In this document: positions 18,094-26,883 of the stretch, in pieces
Position numbering within the stretch: position 1 is the first letter of the stretch
Layout of the letters: each line of letters opens with the position of its first letter
Origin: Opitutia bacterium
GTDB lineage: Bacteria > Verrucomicrobiota > Verrucomicrobiia > Opitutales > Seribacteraceae
Direction of reading: 5' to 3'
DNA: 33,705 nt
Assembly (NCBI GenBank): GCA_002689665.1
Contig: NZEN01000005.1
Span: 129,443-163,147 of the forward strand
Made by a program: the position numbers and the translations under genes
Notes under the pieces: generated by a model
Told to the model about the DNA's origin: nothing
Seen by the model: only the letters and a program-made list of their open reading frames with translations
The model's database searches: none

Positions 18094-20507
18094 ATATTTT
18101 TTCTGATCAAAGTTTTCTCTACATCTCCCTAGGTGTATTACTTTGCATTTGTATCCTTTATTTTTGGAGCGAAAAAACTAAGAAAAGTAAAATCCTGCAA
18201 CTTACTTCCCTTAAGCTACTACCGAGAATTGCACCCAATTACTCAACCAAAAGAAATCTTATCAAATTTGGAGTTTTTACTTTGGGATTAATCCTCCTTT
18301 CCATCGCATTAGCCCGCCCACAATGGGGTATAGAGAGAAGAACCAATCAACCGACTGGAATTGATCTAATTATAGCACTCGATGTCTCCAAAAGCATGTG
18401 GGCTAGGGATGTTAAACCCAACCGTCTTGAGCGAGTCAAACTAAGCATTTCAAACTTAATTGAAAATGTAAGAGGAGATCGAATTGGACTTATCGCATTT
18501 GCAGGAAATGCATTTCTTCAATGCCCGCTTACCCTAGATCATCAAGCTTTCATCAACACTTTGAATAATATACAGGTTGGTACCATAAAAATGGGAGGCA
18601 CCAACCTCGCAGCCCCTATAGATGAAGCATCCCGATCATTTTCGCTAGATGATCGTGACCGTTTTTTGGTTTTAATTTCAGATGGAGAAGACCTGGAAGG
18701 GGAAGGTTTGAAAAGGGCAAAAGAAGCCGCTGAGGAGGGAATTAAAATCTATACTATTGGTATCGGGTCCAAGTCTGGAGCCAGAATACCCACTGACCCA
18801 ATAAATTCACCTGCAAGGAATTTCCTACTTAATCCCGAAGGAAAAACGGTTATCACTCAACTTGATGATACCTCGTTAAAAGCAATTTCTTCGGAAACTA
18901 AAGGAAAATACTATCCCCTCGGCTCTACCGGCCAAGGTCTAGTGTCCGTATTCAAGACCCTCAAATCAATAGGAGAACAAAAAAAACGGGAACAAATTTC
19001 ATCTGAAATCCCAGTGGAAAGATTTCAACCATTTGTTCTGCTAGGACTATTCGCCCTACTCTTTAATCAGCTCACGCCTTCTACAGTTAGAGGGGCATCC
19101 GATCTAAGTTCGCTCATTCTTATCATAACGTTCTTTTATTTAGGCGGGTGCCTGAAACAAGATAATATTAGAAGAGCAGAAGAAGCTGCAAAAGATAATA
19201 ATTGGAATGAAGCAGCTAAAAACTATGAAATTGAGCTAAATGCATCCGCTGAAATGTCTTCAGCTACAAAAGCAAAAATTTTACTCAACACAGGTTTGGC
19301 TTACGCTCAAGCAGGTCGTTTTGACCAAGCAAAAGAAAGATTACAAGAAGCTATCGATCAAAGCTTAGATTCACCCAAGCTCCAATCGCAAGCTCTCAAT
19401 GAACTGGGAAATCTTTTTTACCGGAAGGCAAATCAGTGGCTGGACCAGCAAAATGTAATGCAAGCCAGAACAAGCTGGGAACAGTCCCGTAAATACTACG
19501 AGTCTGCCATCGAATTAGATGGAAATATCAAGGCAGAGGGTAACCTCGCATCTCTGAACAAACAAATCGAAGAAAGAATTAACTCATTGGTTTGCCTCAT
19601 TAATGGCTTAATTTGGAGGGATAAAAACGGAGATGGAATTGCACAGAAAAACGAAAACAGGCTTCAGGGAAAAGTTTTTTGGGATAAAAATAACGACGGT
19701 GAACACAACTCCTCCAATGAACCTTTTTTAAAAACAAACGCATCCGGTCAGTTTGCGTTTGAATGGATTTCTTCGGTTTATCCAATTTCTTTGTCTTTGG
19801 ATTCTGAACTTATTGAGGATGAAAACCAAAAGATCGAACTTCTTGTTCCCGTTTTTCCTGCACCTCCACCTCCACTGAATGCAGACTCAGTCAAAAACCA
19901 TTCAAAGACCATTCAAAAAGCAGGAGCAAGTTCTGTACTATTACCTTACAGAGCTGCACCGATTATTCGAGGAAAAGTTTGGATGGATAAGAATGGAGAT
20001 ACCCAGAAAAATGAAGATGAAGGACCATATTCTCAGGCAAAACTATTCCTCGATCAAAATGGTAATTTTAATTTAGATGAGAATGAAACATCATTCACAC
20101 CGGATTCGAATGGTTCCTTCCTACTCCCACTTCCACCTGGCCAGTATTCACTCTGCATCGCACCAGACAACGCAGATGCGAATATCACTTTTCCGATTGA
20201 GGAAAAAAAGGCTTATCTCACATGGGTGGATTATGAATCTCCTTCCGATAGCCTTCTTTTTGGAGTACAAGATAATCAACAACAAGACTCTCAGTCATCC
20301 GAAAATAATCAGACTCAACAACCAAAAGCTGGAGGCCAAGATAATGATCAAAACACCCAAGAATCAGAATCAAGTGAGAATACTCCCCCTGAAGAAGTAA
20401 ATGCTCTTTACGAAAGATTATTGCAGGAAATGGAATCAAAAAGCAAAAACTTGAATGACGAAAAACAGAGAGCAATTGGTACAATACCGAAGGGAAGGGA
20501 CTACTGA
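18090..20507 (+). CDS. BatB-like vWA domain fused to BatC-like TPR and SdrD-B/EF-hand-like repeats
   Basis: MIDAS DVSKSMWARDVKPNRLERVK, MGGTNLA, SDGED; then TPR-like helices (RAEEAAKDNNWNEAAKNYE...LLNTGLAYAQAGRFDQAKERLQEAI) and DKNGDG/DKNNDG repeats. ATGA overlap with the previous gene. Confidence 0.9.
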   Translation: MNIFSDQSFLYISLGVLLCICILYFWSEKTKKSKILQLTSLKLLPRIAPNYSTKRNLIKFGVFTLGLILLSIALARPQWGIERRTNQPTGIDLIIALDVSKSMWARDVKPNRLERVKLSISNLIENVRGDRIGLIAFAGNAFLQCPLTLDHQAFINTLNNIQVGTIKMGGTNLAAPIDEASRSFSLDDRDRFLVLISDGEDLEGEGLKRAKEAAEEGIKIYTIGIGSKSGARIPTDPINSPARNFLLNPEGKTVITQLDDTSLKAISSETKGKYYPLGSTGQGLVSVFKTLKSIGEQKKREQISSEIPVERFQPFVLLGLFALLFNQLTPSTVRGASDLSSLILIITFFYLGGCLKQDNIRRAEEAAKDNNWNEAAKNYEIELNASAEMSSATKAKILLNTGLAYAQAGRFDQAKERLQEAIDQSLDSPKLQSQALNELGNLFYRKANQWLDQQNVMQARTSWEQSRKYYESAIELDGNIKAEGNLASLNKQIEERINSLVCLINGLIWRDKNGDGIAQKNENRLQGKVFWDKNNDGEHNSSNEPFLKTNASGQFAFEWISSVYPISLSLDSELIEDENQKIELLVPVFPAPPPPLNADSVKNHSKTIQKAGASSVLLPYRAAPIIRGKVWMDKNGDTQKNEDEGPYSQAKLFLDQNGNFNLDENETSFTPDSNGSFLLPLPPGQYSLCIAPDNADANITFPIEEKKAYLTWVDYESPSDSLLFGVQDNQQQDSQSSENNQTQQPKAGGQDNDQNTQESESSENTPPEEVNALYERLLQEMESKSKNLNDEKQRAIGTIPKGRDY

Positions 20508-20522
20508 AGAAACTCCTGTGTT

Positions 20523-22307
20523 ATGAGTATCAAGACTACCCTACATTTACTATTAATCTTTTCATTAGGGATAATCGCCCAAAAGACTGCCGCTCAAACT
20601 ATCCGTGTTGAGGCGATCTTTACTCCGTCTTCCATATCAAGTTCATCCCGCACAGTTTACAAGGTAGTTATTCACGGTACACAGCAAAATCCCCAAGGAA
20701 GCCTTCCGCAAGTCCCAGGCCTTAGAATTTCAAACAATCCTCAATCGCTACGCTCAGCTAATTTCATAAACGGAGTACCATCGGTGCGCGTGGAGTTAAA
20801 TTTTCAAGTTCAACCTCAAAGAACCGGAAATTTTACGGTTCCATCCTGGAAAGTCATGATCGAGGGTAAAACTTATCAAGTGCCCCCAGCAACTCTTCAA
20901 GTGCTCGACCCAAGTCAACAAGAGAAACAGGCTCAACTAGATCTAAGACAGGCTGCATTTTTGAAGCTACCATTTCCCAGATCCTATTTTTTTGAAGGTG
21001 AGACCATTATGACTTCCCTCACTCTTTTCATCTGGGACCGATTGCCCGTCAATCGAATTGAAAATGCACCAACAAAAATTGGTGAATCTTTTTCATGTAA
21101 TAATCTGGGCAAGTGGACAGAAGAAAAAAGAAATGTATCAAGAAATGGCAAGATTTACTCCACCTTTACATGGCCCGTTGCCCTAACTGCAGCTATGGCG
21201 GGCACCAAGGAAATCAGTTTTAATGTTAATCTGAGGGTAAGGGTAAACTCGAGAAAAAATTCACCCTTTTCTAGTCCTTTCTTCAATGACCCTTTCTTTG
21301 GATTTGGACGAGAAGAATCCTTGACCGTGGAACTTCCGAGAAAATCAATTGAAATCAAACCCCTTCCATCGACCAACAGGCCCAGCGATTATTCCGGTGC
21401 GATCGGAAATTTTCGCGCTCAATATTCTGTGGATTCCAAGCAGGTCGAAGTGGGAGATCCAGTTCGTCTAAATTTTAGCATCGAAGGGAAAGGGAATTTT
21501 GCTGCAATCCCTGCTCCTACACTCGAATCTAACGAAGAATTTAAAATTGGACCTCCTGCCTTTTTATTTCAAGGAAATGAAGAAACTAAATCCGAAGGCA
21601 GACAGAACTTCGAATTTATCCTGACTCCACAAAAAGCTGGAAATTTAAAAATAACTCCAATCAACTTTTCCTATTTCGATCCCATACAGGAGAAGTATTC
21701 AACCATTATTGGAAACGAAATTAATCTATTTGTGAAACCAGGAGAAAAGTGGATTGAACCTCCAAACCAAATCGAATCGCAGAATTCTATTCCCTCGACT
21801 ATTGCTATGTCGACTAATGATTTATTTCAAACAGCGAGCGATCCGGGGATATGGCACTCAAACCTACAGCTCGAGCCTATCCAAAGCAATTACTGGTTTT
21901 GGACCTTTCAAATATTGCCGCTATCAGGAACGCTAGCATTTGGCTTCCTCGGTTGGAAGAGAAGGAATAAATTTAATGAAGATTTTCGTATCAAAAAAGC
22001 CAATTTAAGCCGAAAATTGAATGAAAGCGCCGACCATCGTGATCCAACAGGCTTCTTCCGAGCGTTCAAAGATCTCACGAGAATGCAGATAAGCAAAAAA
22101 GACAAAAGTCGAAATACATTCGCATTTTCAAGTGATGAACTGATCTCATTCATAAAAGAACAAAAGTTCGACAAAAATTTGATTATCGAAATCGAAGAAA
22201 TGCTCAGACTAGGCGATGGCTTGGAATTTGCTGAATCAAGTTCTCAGGAGCTAGATTTTAAAAGTCTCAGAGGCAGGGCTTCTGAAATTCTCAAAAAATT
22301 ATCATGA
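20523..22307 (+). CDS. BatD-like protein
   Basis: Signal peptide; IRVEAIFTPSSISSSSRTVYKVVIHG...; repeated Ig-like segments with VEVGDPVRLNFSIEGKGNFAAIPAP; C-terminal TM. Confidence 0.88.
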   Translation: MSIKTTLHLLLIFSLGIIAQKTAAQTIRVEAIFTPSSISSSSRTVYKVVIHGTQQNPQGSLPQVPGLRISNNPQSLRSANFINGVPSVRVELNFQVQPQRTGNFTVPSWKVMIEGKTYQVPPATLQVLDPSQQEKQAQLDLRQAAFLKLPFPRSYFFEGETIMTSLTLFIWDRLPVNRIENAPTKIGESFSCNNLGKWTEEKRNVSRNGKIYSTFTWPVALTAAMAGTKEISFNVNLRVRVNSRKNSPFSSPFFNDPFFGFGREESLTVELPRKSIEIKPLPSTNRPSDYSGAIGNFRAQYSVDSKQVEVGDPVRLNFSIEGKGNFAAIPAPTLESNEEFKIGPPAFLFQGNEETKSEGRQNFEFILTPQKAGNLKITPINFSYFDPIQEKYSTIIGNEINLFVKPGEKWIEPPNQIESQNSIPSTIAMSTNDLFQTASDPGIWHSNLQLEPIQSNYWFWTFQILPLSGTLAFGFLGWKRRNKFNEDFRIKKANLSRKLNESADHRDPTGFFRAFKDLTRMQISKKDKSRNTFAFSSDELISFIKEQKFDKNLIIEIEEMLRLGDGLEFAESSSQELDFKSLRGRASEILKKLS

Positions 22308-23116
22308 GAATGCTTCATTTTTCCCTAACCTGCTTTTTGAGTATCATTTCAGTTTTTGTATGGGCGAGCTCAAAAGAACAGCTTTTCTATGACGCAGTAC
22401 GATTCGAGGCTACTGGTAATATTAATCAAGCCATTGAAAACTATGAAAAGATCTTAGAACAGGCTAGTTCTGCAAACCTTCATGGAAATTTAGCGAATTT
22501 ATACTACAAGAAAAGTGATTACGGAAGATCAATCCTACACTACCGCAAAGCACTTTTGCTGGACGGAAATAATCGGGAATTCCTATCAAACCTTTCTTTC
22601 GTGTGCAGGACAGCCAATCTGGAAAATACCGATCCTCTAAAAAATAATTTCATCGATGGCTTTTCCAATAATTTTTGGAAGGGATTCCTAGTACTTTTTC
22701 TTTGGTTTGGGTTACTCCTTATTAGCTTTTTATTTTTTCTACGAACAACCAACAGATCGATTATTTTTACTTGCTTGGCATGGGTGGGAGGAATAACTCT
22801 GCTTGCCTTTGTTGTTTTTGATTCAACTAAGCATGAAAGCCTAACTGAAAGTCAGGTTATCGCACTCCTCGATAGGAAACAGGGTGACAAGAATGCATCT
22901 GCAACTATACCGCTGAGAAGATTTGCTGCATCTTCCAGCACTGCAAATGCATCAGTTCGTGCCGGAGAATCTCTATTTGTCGACCAGTCTCAACTCGAGG
23001 GATATCAATCTCACCAAGGTCCAAACTCCCGAAATTGGCTTTTAGTAAGAACTGCCGACAACCTCAAAAAAGGCTGGGTGCGACAGGATGAGGTCGGGTG
23101 GATTTTAAAAAACTAA
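22304..23116 (+). CDS. BatE-like protein: TPR plus TM helices plus SH3-like C-terminus
   Basis: TPR ([57 protein letters not shown]), two TMs, C-terminal SH3-like [24 protein letters not shown]. Confidence 0.85.
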   Translation: MRMLHFSLTCFLSIISVFVWASSKEQLFYDAVRFEATGNINQAIENYEKILEQASSANLHGNLANLYYKKSDYGRSILHYRKALLLDGNNREFLSNLSFVCRTANLENTDPLKNNFIDGFSNNFWKGFLVLFLWFGLLLISFLFFLRTTNRSIIFTCLAWVGGITLLAFVVFDSTKHESLTESQVIALLDRKQGDKNASATIPLRRFAASSSTANASVRAGESLFVDQSQLEGYQSHQGPNSRNWLLVRTADNLKKGWVRQDEVGWILKN

Positions 23117-24576
23117 ATCAATTGCGAAGAATCAATCTTCTCTATCGAAACAAAATTTACTTTATAATCTTCAACTAAAGATTTTCGTAATTGCTCCGGT
23201 AGTTGTTCGACTCTTTTACTTATTTCTGACTCGTCCTGTATTTGTCTATCATCTTTGACCTCAGGTTTTTTTTCTGTTATTTCTTTTTTCGCAATCTCAA
23301 CAGGTTCAGCAATTTCTTCGGCAACTGGATCGACAGCGCATATTTTGTCCACGGGCGGTTTGTCAACTACATCTGAAAGATTTGACTCTAAAGGAGTACT
23401 TATCTCTTTAGTATCTACAGCACGGACCTTTGAATCATGTTCCGTTATCCCAGCAAATTCAGTTTTTTTTTTGAGTTCCTTTTCCGGCAAAACTTTTGAA
23501 ATTTTGCGAATAACTTGATCTATGGACCGAGACTTGCCCGACTCCACGGCCCGAAAGAGTGTAACTTCAAAATTGGTTTTTTCCGAAAGGCCTAATCGCA
23601 CCAGTTCATCCCCTTCTCTCAACGCATCCAATATACGAACAATTTGCTCAGGATAAGAATTATTACCCCCGTCACTAAGTTCAAGAACAAGTTTCTGTCT
23701 AAACTGATCACTTAGATCCTGCAATGCACGATAGAAATCCAGACCCTCTTGTGAAAAGGCATCGGTTTCACTAAGGATTGATCCGTAATCTGCAGAAAGA
23801 ATAGCACGAGCCAATAATTCAATTCTATCCGCAGATACCAAGCCATAAACTTCCAAGACATTTTGCTGGGTGATTGAGTTCCCGCAGAAAGAAATCATTT
23901 GATCCAAAATACTTTGTGCATCACGCATACCGCCCATAGCCATTCGAGCAATCGCCTCGAGTGCAGGTGGTTCCACTTCTATATTCTCTTTCGCACAGAT
24001 CTCATTTAATTTAAGCGAAATAAGATCGATCGGAATTGAACGAAACTCGAATCGCTGACATCTTGAAACAATAGTGGGTAGAACTTTGTGCGATTCGGTT
24101 GTGGCAAAAACAAACTTAACATGAGGAGGAGGTTCTTCCAAGGTCTTGAGCAAAGCATTAAACGCTGCCTGACTAAGCATATGAACCTCGTCTATCACAT
24201 AAATCTTAAATCTACACTGTGCTGGGGCATACTGACATTCATCCCTTAAATCCCTTACTTGATCGACCGAGTTATTGGAAGCTCCGTCAATTTCGATAAC
24301 ATCCAGACAACGGCCTTCCATAATCGCTTTTCCAATTTCAGAATCATCAGGAACATAAAGAGAAGGACCGTCCTCCCAGTTAAGCGACTTCGCAAACAGC
24401 CTGGCAGAGGTGGTTTTTCCCGTTCCTCTCGGCCCCACAAAAAGATATGCATGAGCAATTCTGCCTAAATCTATAGCATTACCAAGAGTTTTCACCACAT
24501 GATCCTGTCCGACTAGTTCGGAGAACTGTTGCGGGCGCCATCTGCGGGCAATGACTTGATAAGAAGAATCTGCCAT
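23113..24576 (-). CDS. dnaX: DNA polymerase III subunit gamma/tau
   Basis: [76 protein letters not shown]. Start set to MADSSYQ (24576), because the longer ORF start at 24672 lies inside the SRP RNA. Confidence 0.97.
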   Translation of the reverse strand: MADSSYQVIARRWRPQQFSELVGQDHVVKTLGNAIDLGRIAHAYLFVGPRGTGKTTSARLFAKSLNWEDGPSLYVPDDSEIGKAIMEGRCLDVIEIDGASNNSVDQVRDLRDECQYAPAQCRFKIYVIDEVHMLSQAAFNALLKTLEEPPPHVKFVFATTESHKVLPTIVSRCQRFEFRSIPIDLISLKLNEICAKENIEVEPPALEAIARMAMGGMRDAQSILDQMISFCGNSITQQNVLEVYGLVSADRIELLARAILSADYGSILSETDAFSQEGLDFYRALQDLSDQFRQKLVLELSDGGNNSYPEQIVRILDALREGDELVRLGLSEKTNFEVTLFRAVESGKSRSIDQVIRKISKVLPEKELKKKTEFAGITEHDSKVRAVDTKEISTPLESNLSDVVDKPPVDKICAVDPVAEEIAEPVEIAKKEITEKKPEVKDDRQIQDESEISKRVEQLPEQLRKSLVEDYKVNFVSIEKIDSSQLI

Positions 24577-24648
24577 TAATCCCTTTTGTTCGTAATTTAA
24601 AAAACAGGCAAGATAAACTAGCTCATTTTTAAAACTGTGCACAAAAAA

Positions 24649-24744
24649 GGCCAGGCACCCCACAGCACACACTTCTCCTAACTACCGCTGCTTCCTTCCG
24701 GACCTGACGGGGTTCGTTCGAGACGCGTCGCATGGGACCCGGCC
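24649..24744 (-). ncRNA. ffs: Bacterial small signal recognition particle RNA (4.5S type)
   Basis: Minus strand reads GGCCGGGTCCCATGCGACGCGTCTCGAACGAACCCCGTCAGGTCCGGAAGGAAGCAGCGGTAGTTAGGAGAAGTGTGTGCTGTGGGGTGCCTGGCC then T6. Contains the canonical GTCAGGTCCGGAAGGAAGCAGC domain IV core; the ends pair. Confidence 0.95.
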
Positions 24745-24869
24745 TAAATTTCAATAAATTCTAATATTCAATGCGTGGCAAACTCTTTCATTATCCTAAT
24801 TTCAGCGTTCATAGTGCCGTTAACCAATTTGTTTTTGCCATGTGGAATAATTTCACGAATAATTAACAA

Positions 24870-25967
24870 ATGGGAAATTCTTTTGGGACATTGTTTCGCA
24901 TCTCCTCCTGGGGAGAAAGTCATGGTGGTGGAATAGGAGTGGTGATTGATGGCTGCCCACCTCGCCTGGACTTATCTGAGGAGGATATTCAGCCTTGCCT
25001 AGACCGAAGAAGACCTGGTCAAAGCAAACTAACAACCCCCAGGGACGAAGCGGATCAAGTAGAAATTTTATCCGGCACTTTTGATGGAAAGACGCTCGGA
25101 ACGCCAATCGCACTGCTTGTGAGAAATAAGGATGCCCGCCCACAGGCTTATGATGAAATGAAGACTAAGTTTCGGCCGTCTCATGCAGATTTTACTTATC
25201 AAAATAAATTTGGAATTCGAAACCATGAAGGAGGGGGGCGATCATCCGCCAGGGAAACCATAGCTAGAGTTGCAGCAGGGGCTATTGCTAAAAAGCTTCT
25301 CAACATGGATCAAGTTAATATCTCAACTTATATAGACCGAATTCACGATATCGAATGCCCTAAGTTGGAGGAAGTTCCAACTCTAGAAAGCATCGAAGTC
25401 TCTCCCACACGATGTCCACATCCGGAAACCGCAGCTAAAATGGAATCTCGAATACTCGAAGCCAAAAAAGCAGGAGATTCCGTTGGCGGAACTATAGTTT
25501 GTCGAGTCAACGGTCTACCAATTGGATTGGGAGCACCAGTTTTTGACAGGCTCGAGGCTGATTTAGCAAAAGCCATGATGTCTCTCCCGGCGACCAAAGG
25601 ATTCGAAATCGGCAGTGGATTCAATGGAACTTATCTCAAAGGCTCCGAACACAACGACTTATTCGAAGAAAGAGAAGGGAAAGTAAGGACCAAGTCAAAC
25701 CGATCGGGAGGAGTGCAAGGTGGAATCAGTAATGGAGAGGAGCTTTACTTTCGAATAGCCTTCAAACCGACGGCAACGGTTTTACAAATGCAAAAAACCG
25801 TTAACGAAAAAGGCGAAAATACTGAACTTATGGGACGAGGAAGGCATGATCCCTGCGTTTTACCCCGGGCTGTGCCAATTGTCGAAGCGATGACTGCATT
25901 GGTCTTGATCGATCACAAAATGAAGCATCATGCCCAATGCTTATCTTTTCAAAATGATGGCTTGTGA
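24870..25967 (+). CDS. aroC: Chorismate synthase
   Basis: [79 protein letters not shown]. Confidence 0.98.
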   Translation: MGNSFGTLFRISSWGESHGGGIGVVIDGCPPRLDLSEEDIQPCLDRRRPGQSKLTTPRDEADQVEILSGTFDGKTLGTPIALLVRNKDARPQAYDEMKTKFRPSHADFTYQNKFGIRNHEGGGRSSARETIARVAAGAIAKKLLNMDQVNISTYIDRIHDIECPKLEEVPTLESIEVSPTRCPHPETAAKMESRILEAKKAGDSVGGTIVCRVNGLPIGLGAPVFDRLEADLAKAMMSLPATKGFEIGSGFNGTYLKGSEHNDLFEEREGKVRTKSNRSGGVQGGISNGEELYFRIAFKPTATVLQMQKTVNEKGENTELMGRGRHDPCVLPRAVPIVEAMTALVLIDHKMKHHAQCLSFQNDGL

Positions 25968-26655
25968 GGATCGTTTCTTGTATATTATTTTGGAATCTCC
26001 TGGCTCAGGAGGCTTTGAATTTTTAGTAAACGGCTTAAACGACTTCAATCATCAGGGTTTTCATTTTCTCCTTCCTGAGTCTACTGAACATACAATTGTT
26101 CCCAGCCAAAAGGAAAGTGTTTCTTTTTGGCCGGATAATGAGTCGACAGATATATCATTCAATCTAAGTAAAAATGAAGAAAATATTGATTTATTTCTAT
26201 TCCTCTCCCCTTCAATGAATATAAGTGATCAATTTGAATCCCTCTTAAGTCAAACTGACAAACCTTCCAAGATCGAAATTGGCAGGATCATTTCTTTTTT
26301 GGATGCAAATATTTTACCTGAGATATCCACACAATTTCAGGTATGGTTGGATGCAGTAGCCCATTTTTCCGATGTATTATGCTTTTCGAACCGAAGCAAT
26401 CAAAACGGGAAATCGGTAAAGATGATAATTGATCGGTACGAGAATATGCGTTATCCAATGGAGACTTATTTGATATCTCAAAACAAAAAGGGTAAACTCT
26501 TGAATATTCTCAACCCAACCGCACGAAGAATTACTCACATTTTCGATTCTCCCGATTTACTTGATTCGGAGGAGACACCTGAGGATGACCCTTATCTAAA
26601 AAAATTAGCTAACGGCAAAAGAGAAAAAGTAATCCCAATACCCTTTCCTCGATAA
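25954..26655 (+). CDS. Hypothetical protein overlapping the aroC 3' end
   Basis: Long ORF on the same strand. The ATG-ATG at 25954/25957, near the aroC stop, is a more plausible start than 25930. No confident family. Confidence 0.7.
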   Translation: MMACEDRFLYIILESPGSGGFEFLVNGLNDFNHQGFHFLLPESTEHTIVPSQKESVSFWPDNESTDISFNLSKNEENIDLFLFLSPSMNISDQFESLLSQTDKPSKIEIGRIISFLDANILPEISTQFQVWLDAVAHFSDVLCFSNRSNQNGKSVKMIIDRYENMRYPMETYLISQNKKGKLLNILNPTARRITHIFDSPDLLDSEETPEDDPYLKKLANGKREKVIPIPFPR

Positions 26656-26704
26656 TTCTACACTCGACAATTACTCTAAACACATTTTCTTATGTTAATT
26701 TAAT

Positions 26705-26791
26705 GCCGGGGTGGCGGAATTGGTAGACGCGCTAGATTCAGGTTCTAGTGTCCGCAAGGATGTGCGAGTTCAAATCTCGCCCTCGGCACCA
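26705..26791 (+). tRNA. tRNA-Leu (anticodon CAG), CCA encoded
   Basis: GCCGGGG acceptor pairs with CCTCGGC; anticodon stem CTAGA/TCTAG with loop TTCAGGT; long variable arm GTGTCCGCAAGGATGT; T arm GCGAGTTCAAATCTCGC; terminal ACCA. Confidence 0.95.
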
Positions 26792-26833
26792 AAAGAAAGT
26801 AAATCTTTGGATTAAAACTTCAAAAAAAGCTTG

Positions 26834-26861
26834 TTTTCAACAATCTTTTATTCAATATGAT
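26834..26861 (+). promoter_or_regulatory. Possible sigma70-type promoter (TTTTCA-16-TATGAT)
   Basis: -35-like TTTTCA (26834-26839) and -10-like TATGAT (26856-26861), just upstream of the preferred start at 26884. Confidence 0.3.
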
Positions 26862-26883
26862 GTTAAATTCCCAAACTAACAAT

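Noticed and set aside
19738-19765. CAAACGCA...TGCGTTTG inverted repeat in the BatB/C gene
   Set aside because: 8-bp arms with an 11-nt loop inside coding sequence and no other support; expected by chance at this window size.
23266-23273. Second A8 run near the dnaX 3' end as another frameshift site
   Set aside because: The -1 frame after it does not stop promptly, and it lies in the disordered tail; unlike the A10 site there is no supporting context.
24672-24745. N-terminal extension of dnaX ([32 protein letters not shown])
   Set aside because: It is encoded by the SRP RNA 3' region and spacer; DnaX homology starts at MADSSYQ.
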